A stretch of DNA of 64,000 nt from Micropterix aruncella (Eukaryota > Arthropoda > Insecta > Lepidoptera > Micropterigidae). Below are positions 10,111 to 23,277 of this stretch, piece by piece. Position numbers and translations under genes: made by a program. Numbering within the stretch: the first letter of the stretch is position 1; each line of letters starts with the position of its first letter. The notes under the pieces were generated by a model. The model was not told where the DNA came from and did not search any database. It saw nothing but the letters and a program-made list of their open reading frames with translations. The DNA is taken from positions 8,851,476-8,915,475 of the forward strand of contig OX155976.1 in assembly GCA_944548615.1 (NCBI GenBank). The letters run 5' to 3'.

Positions 10111-10744
10111 ATATTTCAGTCTTCATTTCGAAACAAATCCCTTTTTATCGGTCGGTTGGTGGATTGTGAAAGTAAAATGTACATATGTGTGACAATTTTT
10201 AAATTATTTTGAACTCTATTTTTTCAATTAAATATCCGAAATTCAAACAAGATCTAACGAAAACCCGAAAAACATGAACAACATATTTAAAAAATACGAT
10301 ATCAATCCCATTCTCCAATAAAAGTATCCCTCGACCCTCTTTATGCATATTTCGTGCTTATTTTTCTCATAGGCGGAAATAAAGAGGAAATATTCTAGGT
10401 AACCGAGCCAACCTTGACAATCGATTCCGGATTCGATCATTACGAGTCAATTTTTTAAGTCGATTACGCAATATCTTCGACCTCTACGGTTAGTTTATAG
10501 CAGCCAAAAAAAACGGAGACGGCACTCCAAGAAAAGAAACAGAGGAAGTGACTATTATTTATATTATTAATATTGTTTTTTATAATGCTTCCGCAAGTTT
10601 AATATAATATATGCTAATAGTGCATTGTGATGCAACGAACGCGTTGATCTTGGAGTAAATTGCTGCGATATTGTTTCGTTTCAATGATATCAAGTTATTG
10701 AGATTTTATTATATTTACAGTATGTAGAAAAAAATATAGGGCGG
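10111..10744. other. No recognised feature
   Basis: AT-rich spacer between the dispersed repeat and the satellite array. No supported gene. Confidence 0.4.
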
Positions 10745-12035
10745 TCTTGTCTTCGGTTATGGGAGATCATGCCTTTTTTTTGACCCATGCGGCTCATATG
10801 CTCCTAATGCATTATTAATTTTTGGACGGTTGTATCTTCAGCATAACTGTACCGATTTATATAGCAGTGGTTAGAATTCCTTAGATTTTATTATATGTAT
10901 CTCGTTAAAAATGTACCATATGCGTCTCATATGCTCCTAATATGTATATTATTTATTCTTGGACGTTTCTATCTTCAGCATAGCTGTACCGATTTACAGG
11001 CCAATGGTTATATTTCAATAGCTTTTATTATATTTATTAATTTCGTTAAAAAATATACCCACTCGTCTCATATACTCATAATATATTATTAATTTCTGGG
11101 CGTGTGTATCTTCAGCATAACTGTACCTATTTACATGGCAGTGATTAGAAATTGAAAGCTTTTATTATATTTATTTATTTCGTAAAAAAATATACCCCAC
11201 GAGTCTCAGAGGGTCCTAATACATTATTAATTTTTGGACTGTAGTATCTTCAGCATAACTGTACCGATTTACATGGTAGTGGTTATAATTCGATAGCTTT
11301 TATTTTATCTATTTATTTCGTTAACAAATATACCTTTAAATATAAAAATACTAGTACGTCTCATATGCTCCTAATGCAGTATTCATTCTTGGACGGTTGT
11401 AGTTTTAGCATAACTGTACCGATTTACATGGCAGTGTTTAGAAATCGATAGCTTTTATTACATTTATTTATTTTGGTAATAAATATACCCCATGCGTCTC
11501 ATACGCTCCTAATACATTAATCATTTTTGGATGATCGTCTCTTCAGCATAACTACGGATTTACATGGCAGTAGTTATAATTCGATAGCTTTTATTATGTC
11601 TATTTATTTCGTAAAAAAATATACCCCAAGCGTCTCATATTCTCCTGATACATTATTCATTCTTGGACAATTGTATCTTCAGCATAACTGTACCGATTTA
11701 CATGGCAGTGTTTAGAAACCGATAGCTTTAATTATATTTATTTATTTCGTTGAATAATATACCCTACACGTCTCATATGCTCCTAATACATTACTCATTC
11801 TTGGACGGTTGAATTTTCAGCATAGCTGTACCGATTTACATGGCAGTGTTTATAAAACGATAGCTTTTATTATGTTTATTTATTTCGTTGAAAAATATAC
11901 CCTATGCGTCTCATATGCTCCTAATATATTATTCATTTTTGGATGGTGGTATCTTCAGCATAACTGTACCTATATGGCAGTGTTTAGAAATCGAAAGCTG
12001 TTATTATATTTATTTATTTCGTTTAAAACAAAGAT
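10745..12035 (+). repeat. Satellite array, nine ~140-bp monomers
   Basis: The landmark CGTCTCATATGCTCCTAAT recurs near 10789, 10923, 11065, 11201, 11356, 11496, 11629, 11767 and 11906, giving periods of 133-155 bases. Each monomer also has GGACGGTTGTATCTTCAGCA, TAACTGTACCGATTTACATG and a T-rich ATTATATTTATTTATTTCG stretch. Monomers are visibly diverged from each other, in contrast to the array at 25-33 kb, so this array is old. The short ORFs within it follow the period and are not genes. Confidence 0.9.
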
Positions 12036-12532
12036 TTTTGTCCAAAAAAAAAAAAACAATTGCAAAACTTACCGGTATGTCAGCTGCAGTATTCCAACAA
12101 AAAACAGCGATACAGTTTTTTTATGGTAATATCCAAAAAAGCGCAGCACAAACACCAGAAAAATCACACAAAACAGTCCTTTTTGTCGATTTTGCGAAAG
12201 TAAATTCACTTAGTCTTTTTTTAAGACGGTTCAGACGATACACAAAGTCACGAAAATCCGAAAGTCACTGTTATTCACTTTGTATTTTAAAAAAATGTTT
12301 TGTTTTGAAAAATAAAGTTTTTCGGATGCGTCCAGCCTCACACTGGGCGGACGCTAGATAGACGCGCGTTCACGGCGACTGTCAGAGCAACACTGGACTC
12401 TTTTCGCTGTAATTGCAGCGGCGGCAGCGGGCGTCGTAGCATGTGGCGGCGCCGACTGTGCTCTTGAAACGAAGCCGCCCGCGAATAACTGCATTTGAAA
12501 GTGCCGAATGGGTAGTGGAGTTGCCAGAACTA
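12036..12532. other. Unassigned, with GC-rich patch
   Basis: Starts with an A-run at the edge of the satellite. 12330-12490 is GC-rich (GCGGCGGCAGCGGGCGTCG). No terminal repeat or family resemblance seen; the long frame entering from the satellite has no recognised content. Confidence 0.35.
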
Positions 12533-13380
12533 TACTTTTTATGCGACATACTCAAGCCCGTGATTTTCTCGATTCATATCCTTGCCCGTTTAAGGGATAT
12601 TAAATGACACTACAGTCAATCAAATCGGTTTTGTAGTTCCGGGGATATTGCAGACCATTTTATTCAATTTGATAATGACGAGTCTGTTTGAATTTGAAAT
12701 GTAGTGAAGCCTCTATATCTCATCTGAAGGTTGTCGATACTATTAGGAGCTCATGCGAGAGTAGAAGTGTCTTCTCCCAAATCCCACATTGAAACTGTTG
12801 TATGTACTTCGTGACGTTACACACATACTCATAAGTGGACGATACACACATTTCATGTACTTTTTATGTGGCACAGATAATCCAGCGATTCTCTCGATTC
12901 GTATCCCTGCTTGTTGTATCCCACAGTCTATCAAATCGGTCCAGTAGTTCCGGAGATATGACAGTACATTTTATTACATATCATTTTTCGTCATATTGAA
13001 AATGACGAGTCTGTTTGAATTTGAAATGCAGGGAAGTGTCTATATCTTTACTTATTTATTTATTACTTCAGAAAATAATACACCGTTATTACTTAGATAT
13101 AGTTTGTGTCGCTTCTAACTAAGTGGAACCTGTTCTAAGGAATACCAAAGATACATATATAAAATATGTGAAAATATATCAAAATATATGTTTTTTTTCC
13201 ATAGACCATAATGATTTTGCAACTCTATGGCATCTGAGCGGAAGCTTTACGATTCTATAAGTTCATGCGAGATTCTATGTGCACCTACTTACATTAGGAG
13301 CTCATCCGACAGTAGGAGTGTCTTCACCCGAATCTGTACGTACGTCGTGACGTCACACACATGCTAATAGGCCTGAGGCC
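12533..13380 (+). repeat. Imperfect tandem duplication of a composite unit
   Basis: Block X (TTTTTATG.G.CA, GATT.TCTCGATTC.TATCC, AATGACGAGTCTGTTTGAAT) occurs at 12533-12722 and 12857-13050. Block Y (AGGAGCTCATGCGAGAGTAG and TACTTCGTGACGTTACACAC) occurs at 12747-12840 and 13297-13365. The order X-Y-X-(130 bases)-Y indicates a ~320-550-base unit duplicated and then interrupted. Function unknown. Confidence 0.6.
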
Positions 13381-14492
13381 GCCATGTAGGAAGTCTCGTC
13401 TCATCCTGCCTACTGCACCAACGGCTGCATCTCTTCGCCGAACATGTATTCCTAATACCTCAATCCCGAATCATGACAACCATAGGATTGCTTGTAGTAA
13501 ATTTGATAGGTATTCGCTAGATGTATGTTTTCAATTATAGAGGGGGCACTCATTTTAGTTTCGTGGAAGGGAGGGGGGGAGGGGAGATTTGAAGCATGAT
13601 GCTTAAAAAAAATAAAACAAACCTATCGTGAAACTGTTTACTAAACATACTCATACTAATGCTACCACTTCATTATAATTACACACTAAATGCGATGTAT
13701 TTGATTAAGTACTTAAGGTTACTTATTTATTATTACAGTTTAGTACAATGTTTAATAGATTTCAAATGATAATGATGAAAATAAATTGTCTATCTTAGAA
13801 CAGGCGGTAGTCTAGTTAGGGTTGACTATTGCAAATTATAGCTGTTGCGAATCTCAAAATTAATAAATCAATTTGAATTTAAATTTGAGTGAAAGTTTTA
13901 TGTTTCTCAGAAATTTTACTATACCTGGCTTTTCCAATATCTTACAAAAAAATCCGATGCACTCTCATCGCGTATACTCCAGTCGGCCTGTCATCTCCCG
14001 TACTTATATTATTCTAGAATGGACTGGAACTTTTCGTCTCGTTTCAATGACAAGTTATGGCGAAATTATTAATGTCTCATTTTTGTCTTGCGTAGACACG
14101 TTTGTTAAAGGCGTTGGAATTTGGACTTCCAACTCGAAATTATCTAAGTGGCCAGTTTTTAAATAGGACAGTTTGGAAATATGAAGGCGAGGATCGATAC
14201 ATGCTTCACAATTTGTATTGCGATAAAGTATGTTGTTATATATTCTTTTGACAATTATTTGAATTTTTATATGACTATGTATTATGTTTGATATGATCTG
14301 GCCAGACACGACCGTGGCCTGAGTGCCTAGCAAGGCGGGCTCGGTTTCACTTTATTCGGCACATTAGGAATACAAACTTTTACATATAATTTAAGCACAA
14401 TTTGGCCTGGGCACAGACAGATGTATGCCTACATTTAGAAGCATAATATAGCGGTATTTTCTGGGTTGTACATTACATTATTTTGTGCTCTT
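13381..14492. other. No recognised feature
   Basis: A purine-rich stretch lies at 13565-13590. Two overlapping frames of about 95 codons (13873-14166 plus, 14055-14333 minus) show no family resemblance, so I do not call a gene. Confidence 0.35.
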
Positions 14493-14692
14493 NNNNNNNN
14501 NNNNNNNNNNNNNNNNNNNNNNNNNNNNNNNNNNNNNNNNNNNNNNNNNNNNNNNNNNNNNNNNNNNNNNNNNNNNNNNNNNNNNNNNNNNNNNNNNNNN
14601 NNNNNNNNNNNNNNNNNNNNNNNNNNNNNNNNNNNNNNNNNNNNNNNNNNNNNNNNNNNNNNNNNNNNNNNNNNNNNNNNNNNNNNNNNNNN
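14493..14692. other. Assembly gap of 200 N
   Basis: Exactly 200 N. It removes most of a hAT transposase remnant. A round 200 suggests a placeholder and not a measured length. Confidence 0.98.
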
Positions 14693-14804
14693 CCAAGTAC
14701 CTGATGCTTATACTCAGTTGCTCTGTACCACTAGCATCTGTTTTTTCGTCGCCAAGTACAGCGTAATATTTTGCTTTTTTCACTTTTTTTATTATATTTT
14801 TCAT
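14693..14804 (-). pseudogene. hAT-type (DUF4371/ZMYM-like) transposase fragment, cut by gap
   Basis: On the minus strand the frame from 14804 into the gap reads AKYYAVLGDEKTDASGTEQL then SISIRYL. This matches the signature 'KYFSVIADETTDI..TEQLS..IRYV' of the catalytic region of hAT-related transposases that resemble ZMYM1/DUF4371 proteins; the first catalytic aspartate would be the D of GDEKTD. In full-length members this motif sits some hundreds of residues into the protein, yet here the element end (15009) is only ~200 bases upstream, so the copy is internally deleted or spliced. Confidence 0.65.
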
Positions 14805-14947
14805 AATTAGAGTATGGCAACATTCAATCAGCTGATTCTGGGTTGTTTTACTTAGATATGTAGCATTTTTTGGAGCTGTCTCTAAATTTTGAGCTGAACT
14901 AACAGATTTTTAATATACAGTTTAGTAACAAATCTGAAAGTCTTGTT

Positions 14948-16589
<1,642 letters not shown>

Positions 16590-17010
16590 TATGTCTCTTA
16601 TCTCAGAACTCCGTTATTTATGAACAGATTTGGAAAATTCTTTTTTATTTCAAAGGATATACTTCCAGATTGGTCTCTTTTATAACAAAATCCATTTTTG
16701 ATGGTGGGATCCACGAGGAATTGAGGGAACTTCTTAAATATTATCATATGAAGGTAAAAATTCACATCTTGGTTCAGTTCCGATGACAATACGTTTTTGT
16801 ATGGTAAGCATGATCTGATTCTACGCCTGGGGATAGCTCCCGATGAGAGGACTCCTCAAATGTCAACAGCACAGACACGATATTTTGTATATGCATTCAA
16901 TTAGCATAATATATGATTGACTTTTAATGAGGGAAGAAACGAAATATTGTATATGCATTAAATTATAATAGCCCGTTCTAAGTTTCACCATGACATGACT
17001 GTTGCACTTT
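16590..17010 (-). mobile_element. Second copy of the 119-bp minisatellite plus linked block, reverse
   Basis: On the minus strand 16830-16590 matches 7251-7440 (CATCGGAACTGAACC, GATCCCACCATCAAAAATGG, AGTATATCCTTTGAAATAAA), and 17005-16847 holds about one and a half units of the minisatellite. The conserved pairing shows that the two parts move together. Confidence 0.6.
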
Positions 17011-17839
17011 TACAAGTCGTATATTTGAAGTCGGTTTTTTTATTTTTTATATTTTGTATTGTTTTTGATAATTATGTTAGCCTAATTTTTCCGCTTACAA
17101 GTTAGGTTGTCTTAGATTAGGTAGTTCTATTTTGGATAATTATTTATTCTCATTTTATTTCCATTTTTAATATATAGACAAAGTAATTGTTTATTTTGTA
17201 CATATTATTGTCATTGTATTTTTGTATTTTTATTTTTTAAGTCGATTTGGTTCTATTTGGAATATTTTGTATTTGTCATTATACTTTTTAATTAATATTT
17301 AAAAAGTTACACAATATTTTTTTTTTTTTTTTAAATAATCATTTTAGTTATGTTTAATTTAGAGTAATAAAAATAAACATTTAGAGATTAGACTAATCAA
17401 ATTCGAGCTTAGTTTCGAAAATAGTTTTTTTTTTCAAATGTAGCTTTTTGCAAATTTAAATTTAAACGCAAATTCATTATTTATTAAAAATCATAGAAAC
17501 AGATACAAAATAAGCTAATTAAATCGCACGAGATGTCCACACTAACGTAGGCTCAGATACGTATAATTAAATACTGCCTAATGCTAAATAAAATAATACA
17601 TTGAAGTATGCCGTGAAATCAATTAAAAATAGGTATTAATTGAAATATCAATTTATTTTTTCCGATTTCAATCTAATTTCTTATACATATATAAACCTTT
17701 CTATAATCCTTCAATTTACTTTTTTCTGTATATTAAGTATATTCTGTATATGCTAATGTATATGTTACGTACATGTTATGAAAATATTGTGATCGCGTTA
17801 AAAGAAATTGAGATGAAGACGGAACTATCTATTTGGACC
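17011..17839. other. AT-rich stretch without recognised feature
   Basis: Many T/A homopolymers, e.g. a T-run at 17310-17330. No gene or repeat partner recognised. Confidence 0.4.
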
Positions 17840-17966
17840 TCGCCCCCCCTGAGATGATTAAAACTATTTTCAGATTAAAGTCTGTCTATGACTCTGTGTG
17901 TCTGTGTGTCTGTGTGTGTCTCTGTGTAGGTGTGTGGGTGTGAGTATGTGTGATGTCTGTGGGTGC

Positions 17967-18015
<49 letters not shown>

Positions 18016-18175
18016 TATGTGTATTCCTCTACGATAGCGCATAAACGCTTCATCTGATTGATCCGAAATTTGTCATGCAGCCATCATTCGGTCATGGCAA
18101 GAGTTGAAAAGAATCGGAAATGACACAGACACACAGAAGCGCGTTTACAAGACTTTCCCTCTGCCGGGAAGGTAA
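17840..18175 (-). repeat. Dispersed repeat with (TG)n/(GA)n tract
   Basis: 17893-18000 is a TGTG-rich tract followed by a short (GA)n (18000-18014), then TATTCCTCTACGATAGCGCA, TGATCCGAAATTTGTCATGC and GGTCATGGCAAGAG. Reverse-complemented, the latter part matches 9955-10050. The microsatellite appears to have grown from the CACACAGACAGAC terminus seen in the other copy. Confidence 0.55.
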
Positions 18176-18559
18176 AAAATTTGTTGAAAAACTATGAGGT
18201 TTTTTACAATAATTTATTTTTATTTATAACGAATAAAAAAATATTATAAAGACACGCATACTGTTGTACTTACATTAAGAATCATTAAAAAGCACATAGC
18301 TCTATGCATATAAATATGCTAGCATATCCGAAATGAGACGAAATCGCACAACTAACTAGACCTAGAAGGTCTGTATCTGGCTGTGCTGTATTATACCAAC
18401 TGTGTGTTTGTTGACTCGCGAACTGACAAGAAAACAATATCTATGCAATTAGGTCTAAAAAGGGTTACATTTAAAAACGCATAACAAACCTACCCATGCA
18501 CGCTCTCTATAATTTGGATGAAATTGACGAGGCTGGCTTAAATATAAATTTAAATATAG
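18176..18559. other. No recognised feature
   Basis: AT-rich. The segment 18490-18560 (GCACGCTCTCTATAATTTGG) resembles the C-terminal coding end of a LINE (compare CCACCCTTTCTATAATTTGG at 3682), so a tiny LINE scrap is possible. Confidence 0.35.
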
Positions 18560-18989
18560 CATTCATAAAATACTGATATATGGGGGAATGCCACAGACAG
18601 TTCTAGAGTTTTCATTTTACAGAAAAGTTCACTGAGAGCAATTGCAGGAGTATCCCATGACAGGCACTGCGAACCATACCTACAAGTACAAAATACTAAC
18701 TTTTGCGTCTGAACATTTTTTAAAATGTCTACTATATGCTAAATCTAATATTAAGGAACAAGAGGTAAACGGGAATATGCACTCTTACAATACACGCAGA
18801 CGTGATGATGTTATCCTGCCTAAAGTACGCCTTACGCAGACACAAAAGTCCTTTAGATATTTGAGCCATAAGCTCTTTAACCATCTACCACTCTCCACAA
18901 GAAAGATGGAAACAAAGGCGCTTAAAAGATTTAATAAACAAAAGCTGCAATCCACACATGCTTTCTATAAGCTGGGTGATTTTTTTTGA
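18560..18989 (+). pseudogene. LINE reverse transcriptase C-terminus, frameshifted
   Basis: Two frames together give the usual end of a CR1/Jockey-like reverse transcriptase: first QKSSLRAIAGVSHDRHCEP (about 18620-18680), then after a frameshift ILTFASEHFLKCLLYAKSNI and HSYNTRRRDDVILPKVRL, ending in STHAFYKLGDFF with TGA at 18987-18989. The ATG at 18642 is out of the true frame for the first part and is not a start. About 470 bases of 3' UTR follow, finishing with a TGAATAC-type repeat tail (19440-19462). Confidence 0.7.
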
Positions 18990-19465
18990 GCATGCCAATT
19001 CTTTCAAATGGGAATAACATTAATATGTAACTTTCAGGTACCTAATTTTAGTTTTTATTGTTAAATAATAATATTATGCATTTAATATTTAATATGTAGA
19101 TTACAATGTTTAACGTAACATACCTGACCACATACATACGTTGTTTTTTTCCAATTTCGTTTTGATACTTTCGATTCTGTGATATTTTTTTGTATCGAGT
19201 GCCTAAGATGACTATTAATATTCTTATAATAATTATTTATTTTATATGTTTTTTTAAATTTTTTATTTGTCTGCCGTGTTAAGCCGACTATAGTCAACGC
19301 TATTGTCAAATGAATATTTCTGCTTTAATAGTTTTATATCTACATATATTAATATATTACTAGCAACTGACGAATTCTAATATACGATAATTAGTTTTAA
19401 TTGGTAATTCATTCTTTTATTGTATATTCTGAATGAATAAATTGAATACTGAATACTGAATAATT
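18990..19465 (+). mobile_element. 3' UTR and (GAATACT)n tail of the LINE at 18560
   Basis: Ends AATAAATTGAATACTGAATA plus a further unit, a short microsatellite tail as used by CR1-like LINEs. No coding content. Confidence 0.55.
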
Positions 19466-19499
19466 AGTCCTCTCATATAAGTTGTAGTAGTAGTAAAAG

Positions 19500-20421
19500 G
19501 TGAGGGGGGGGGGGTCTTGTATCCAGCCCTTGATGTCATCTGGATCTATAAGATCTTTGTATATACCCACTTTGTGGTTGGGTCAGTGGTCAGCTAGTAG
19601 CCCGGTACTGATTACCAGTCCATGCAGATCACTGACCTTCAAGTTGTGTAGATCACTGGGTTCAGGAAAGGCTCGTCCCAGTAAACTGTCTTTTTGCGAC
19701 GAGGCCTGGGCAGCGACCAAGATGTGTATGCTGTCTTCAGGTTCATATTTATTTATTTATTTTATTTTCGGGAAACATACAGCGCTTCATTAATTATTAC
19801 TAATTATTCTAATACAGTGTTTCACTGATCGATTATTTGTTTCCTACATTATTTGCATTGCACTAAATTAAATTAAATTAAATTACAATCGAACTATTGC
19901 AAGGATAGGAAAGGAGAGGGATGGGGTATATGTAGGATAGGATATAGGTATTCAAATTATACTCTTTGCTATCCTCATTTTCGCTCTGAGTGTTTTGAAA
20001 AAATTTGTATACTTACTACATAATCACTTCATAGACGTCTAGTGAGCTAAGGACAGCCTCGCTGAATTTAGGTTGATTTTAGTAAAAAATGTCGATATCT
20101 TCGAATCGACTGTTATAATATGTGGTCATCAAGCGGTGCATAACAGAGTTTTGGGCGTAACTATTCGTGTTTTGGGCGTGCATATTTTGCAGTCCTTGCT
20201 CTCGGTCAAGCCATGGTTGAATAAATATGTTCTAAGGGTCCAGTGAGGAGACCGATAGTTGTTCTAAGGTTCTTCTTGCTCATGTCAAGTAGGGCCTTGG
20301 TTTTCTTAGGGAGTGGTTGCTCCATCATGGCCTTTGCCTGGCGACATCCTTGGCTCTGTTTCCAGGATACCCAATGTTCCTGCTCCAAGCAGTCCCTGAT
20401 GATTTTCTTCTTCGCTCTCAT
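19500..20421 (-). pseudogene. RNase H-side C-terminus of a LINE, split by an insertion
   Basis: 20421-20206 on the minus strand encodes LEQEHWVSWKQSQGCRQAKA then KTLRTTIGLLTG-like sequence (KKNLRTTIGLLTG), the linker that follows RNase H in I/R1-type LINEs, comparable with NNLRILVRALTG in the LINE at 35505. A frameshift near 20200 leads to a degenerate CKIC knuckle. After an insertion (about 19745-20080) the frame resumes at 19742 as LLGRAFPEPSDLHNLKVSDL, typical of the extreme C-terminus. Joining these into one old element is inference. Confidence 0.55.
19745..20080 (-). mobile_element. 5'-truncated LINE 3' end inserted in the element above
   Basis: On the minus strand it ends in an AAATAAATAAATAT tail at 19745-19765, next to TTTCCCGAAAATAAAATAAA. 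It separates two parts of the RNase H-type LINE remnant. The right boundary is approximate. No coding part is retained. Confidence 0.45.
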
Positions 20422-20425
20422 TTAA

Positions 20426-20855
20426 ACATTATAAAGAACGATATGGCTGTTTTAATGTAATATCAATCACTTTGAATTTTTACCATTAAAAGGCTCGAAC
20501 ACCTAAAGGTCATCATTGCGGCAGTAACTAACCAAACATTATTTTTTCCCCTTGATCTATATACCATAGAACATACTTTCCGTATAGGGAGGTTTTGAAT
20601 TAGTAAACTATGACTATGACTATGATAATGATTGTGACTGTCAAGCGCTAGCACAGGGACAAATGATAAAAAAATACTTCACTACTCCAGATTCCGCATT
20701 TTGGATAACCTTGAATCGCCTCCGCAAACCGGATGTATGTAGTTTAAAACGCGGAAACCGAAACGTCGCATTCAGGTTTATTAGAAAGTGGCAGTGAGAT
20801 TCGAAAGAGATAATTATGCTCTTGCGACTTGACCCAGTTGGCCGTAACACTGAGC
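20426..20855. other. No recognised feature
   Basis: Contains a short CTATGACTATGACTATGAT run near 20606. No family resemblance. Confidence 0.35.
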
Positions 20856-21249
20856 GATTTACAATCTGGCACAGGGGGCCAAACATTACCAATTATTATT
20901 TAATGCCAAATAATCACTATTTTTGCTTGTTACCTTTGCTGATATTATCGAAGGGCTAATAGTATACGATATCGAGATATTGTTGGTGAAAAAAATCTTT
21001 GTATTAGTCTTTATACCATCAGAAATATTGCATATATTTACACGATTAGGTTCCCAGAAGTATCTACAATCTGGCACCTTACTAAATATTATTTGATGCC
21101 ATATAATCACTATTTTTGATGGTTACCTTTGCTAATATTCTCAAGGGGCTAATAGCAAACGGTTTCAAGACAATTTTTTTTAAAAATCTTTGTATTTGTC
21201 CTTATACCATCAAATAACGTTGCAAATAATCGATTAGATGGCCAGAAGC
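20856..21249 (+). repeat. ~205-bp satellite, left part (two monomers)
   Basis: The landmark ACAATCTGGC occurs at 20861 and 21066. Each monomer continues with ACAGGGGGCCAAACATTACC, TAATGCCAAATAATCACTAT, GGCTAATAGCAAACG and AATCGATTAGGTGCCCAGAA. The second monomer is broken at CCAGAAG (about 21249), where a LINE fragment begins. Confidence 0.75.
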
Positions 21250-21895
21250 ATTTTATTGATATGCTCTCTAAAAGTCAGGTGCTCGTCGTGAAGTATTCCT
21301 AGATCTCTTACACTTTTTGTAGATTTTAGTGTTGAATTGCCGATAGAGTAAGGGTAGTCTTTAATTTGCTTATTTCTAGTGAAACGAATAATTTGACATT
21401 TTTCAACATTCAGTTCCATTCTATTAGATTCACACCATTTTTTCAATTCGCAAAGATCTTTCTGTAGTGCATTGCAATCCTCAATTGTCAGTATTTCTTT
21501 GAATATTTTTAAATCATCTGCATACATTAGATGCCGACAGCGTAGACTCTTAGAGAGATCATCAATGAATATTAAAAATAGAAGTGGTCCGAGATTTGAT
21601 CCCTGAGGCACACCAGATTTAACTAAGGCAGGGATCGATGTATATCTTTTCACACGAACAATTTGTGTCCTATTTGATAGGTACGACTTCATCCATCCAA
21701 GTAGGTTACCGTGAATACCGTTATTTGCAAGTTTCATATGTAATATGTCATGATTAACTTTGTCAAACGCTTTAGCGAAGTCGGTATACACGGCATCCAC
21801 CTGGTGTTTCCTATTAAACGCGGATGAAATGTACTGGTTGTACTCCAACAGGTTAGTTTCCACCTATCGGTTTTTGGTGAATCCATGTGGTACGG
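21246..21895 (-). pseudogene. LINE reverse transcriptase domain, internal fragment
   Basis: The minus-strand frame covers the palm of a CR1/Jockey-like reverse transcriptase: HGFTKNR followed by an in-frame TAG (where serine is expected), then VDAVYTDFAKAFDKVNHDIL (first catalytic Asp), KSGVPQGSNLGPLLF, CRHLMYADDLKIF (YADD) and a thumb part ending LGILHDEHLTFREHINKM. It stops abruptly at 21246 where satellite begins, and its upstream end meets satellite at about 21895. So both ends are cut and neither a 3' UTR nor a tail is present; this is not a normal LINE insertion. Confidence 0.85.
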
Positions 21896-22370
21896 ACAGA
21901 TTATGTAATGATTATGTAATGCCAAATAATGGCTATTTTCGCTGTTTATATTTGATGATATTTTCGATGGGCTAATAGCAAACGATTTCGAGATATTCGT
22001 GGTAAAAAAAATCTTTGTATTGGTCCTTATGCCATTAAAAAACATCGCAAACAATCGATTAGGTGACCAGAAGGATTTACAGTCTAGCACAGGGGGCCAG
22101 ACATTACCAATTCTTAATTAATGTTAAATAATCACTATTTTTGATGGTTACCTTTGCTGATATTCTCGAAGGGCTAATGGCAAACGACATCGAGATATTT
22201 TTGGTAAAAATTTACTTTGTTTTGGTCCTCAGAACATCGAAAAACATTGCATATACTCGATTAGGTACCCATAAGTATTTACAATCTGGCACAGAGGGCC
22301 AAACATTACTAATTAAAATACGTAATGCCAAATATTCACTACTTTCAGTGGATACCTTTAGCTGACTTTA
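21896..22370 (+). repeat. ~205-bp satellite, right part
   Basis: Continues the satellite after the LINE fragment: landmarks ACAGTCTAGC at 22079 and ACAATCTGGC at 22281 (spacing 202). It resumes inside a monomer at TATGTAATGCCAAATAATGG, about 40 bases further into the monomer than where the left part stopped. Confidence 0.7.
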
Positions 22371-23277
22371 TAAAGAATTTATTTATTTATTAACCCTTCG
22401 ACTAGCGGCATAATTTCATGGCAGACCGCGGCAATTTTTTGGATTTTTTTGCAATATCGTCGTGCTCGACAAAAAGTACTATAACTATGGAACTACTATA
22501 GCAATCATAAAAATTATAACTGTGCAATGATCACATTGAAGTATATAGAATATTGAAATATCAGTTTGTAAAACTCTCATCTATCATTTCTCATATTTAT
22601 TCATAATTAGATAATTATGAACAAATACGAGAAAGTCGAAAAAGTGAAAAAAACTCAGCGTTTCTAACTTGTACTTGTCTTACGGAAAAATACGGAATAC
22701 TATTTAGAAATTGCATATACAGTCATGATCTTTGTTAAATTCTCTATCAAACGTAATATTTCGTTTTGCTTATTTACATACAAAAATAATTAGATATTAA
22801 CTCATAAAGACCAATAAAATTTTTGATGATTTCTCGAAAAAAAAAAATTATGATGTTTGACAATGGAATTTTACCATAAATATCCGCGAAATGACGCATG
22901 AAATTATTCTAGCGGCGGTCTATGTATCTATGGTAATAATAAGATATTTGGTATGGATTTTAGGATGCGTTCGAATTAGAAAATAATATTAATGTGCGCT
23001 CCTCCCGGGAGCAAGACGCCAATATTGGTCGTTACGTAGTCAACGGTGTTCTGATGTGCAACCAAATTTGGTCGTTACGTAGCCGAAGGGTTGAAAAATA
23101 ATTATCTATAAAATATTGAATTTGATTAAAAAATATTAGGAACTGAATAGCAAAACCATAACCTCATACTTAATTGATTTGTCACACAAATTAGGCTAAC
23201 CCGTTCTAGGATGGACAGAGAGATTAAATAATACATTAAAGTATGCGTATAAAGTTGTAGTAAAATGCTCATAACAC
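22371..23277 (-). other. Mostly unassigned; LINE 3' UTR resemblance at 23125-23230
   Basis: Starts near ATTTATTTATTAACCCTTCG, a possible LINE tail on the minus strand. 23130-23225 (AACTGAATAGCAAAACCATA and TAACCCGTTCTAGGATGGAC) resembles the 3' UTR of the LINE family at 42692 and 57041. The rest has no recognised content. Confidence 0.4.

Noticed and set aside
10895..12361. Several frames of 60-157 codons in the ~140-bp satellite and just after it
   Set aside because: They follow the satellite period and have no recognisable motif.
13873..14333. Overlapping 97- and 92-codon frames
   Set aside because: No family resemblance, AT-rich codon use, and opposite-strand overlap; chance frames are likely.
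14466..14810. Frames consisting mostly of unknown residues
   Set aside because: They read through the 200-N gap. Only the minus-strand end (14693-14804) has real, hAT-like content.
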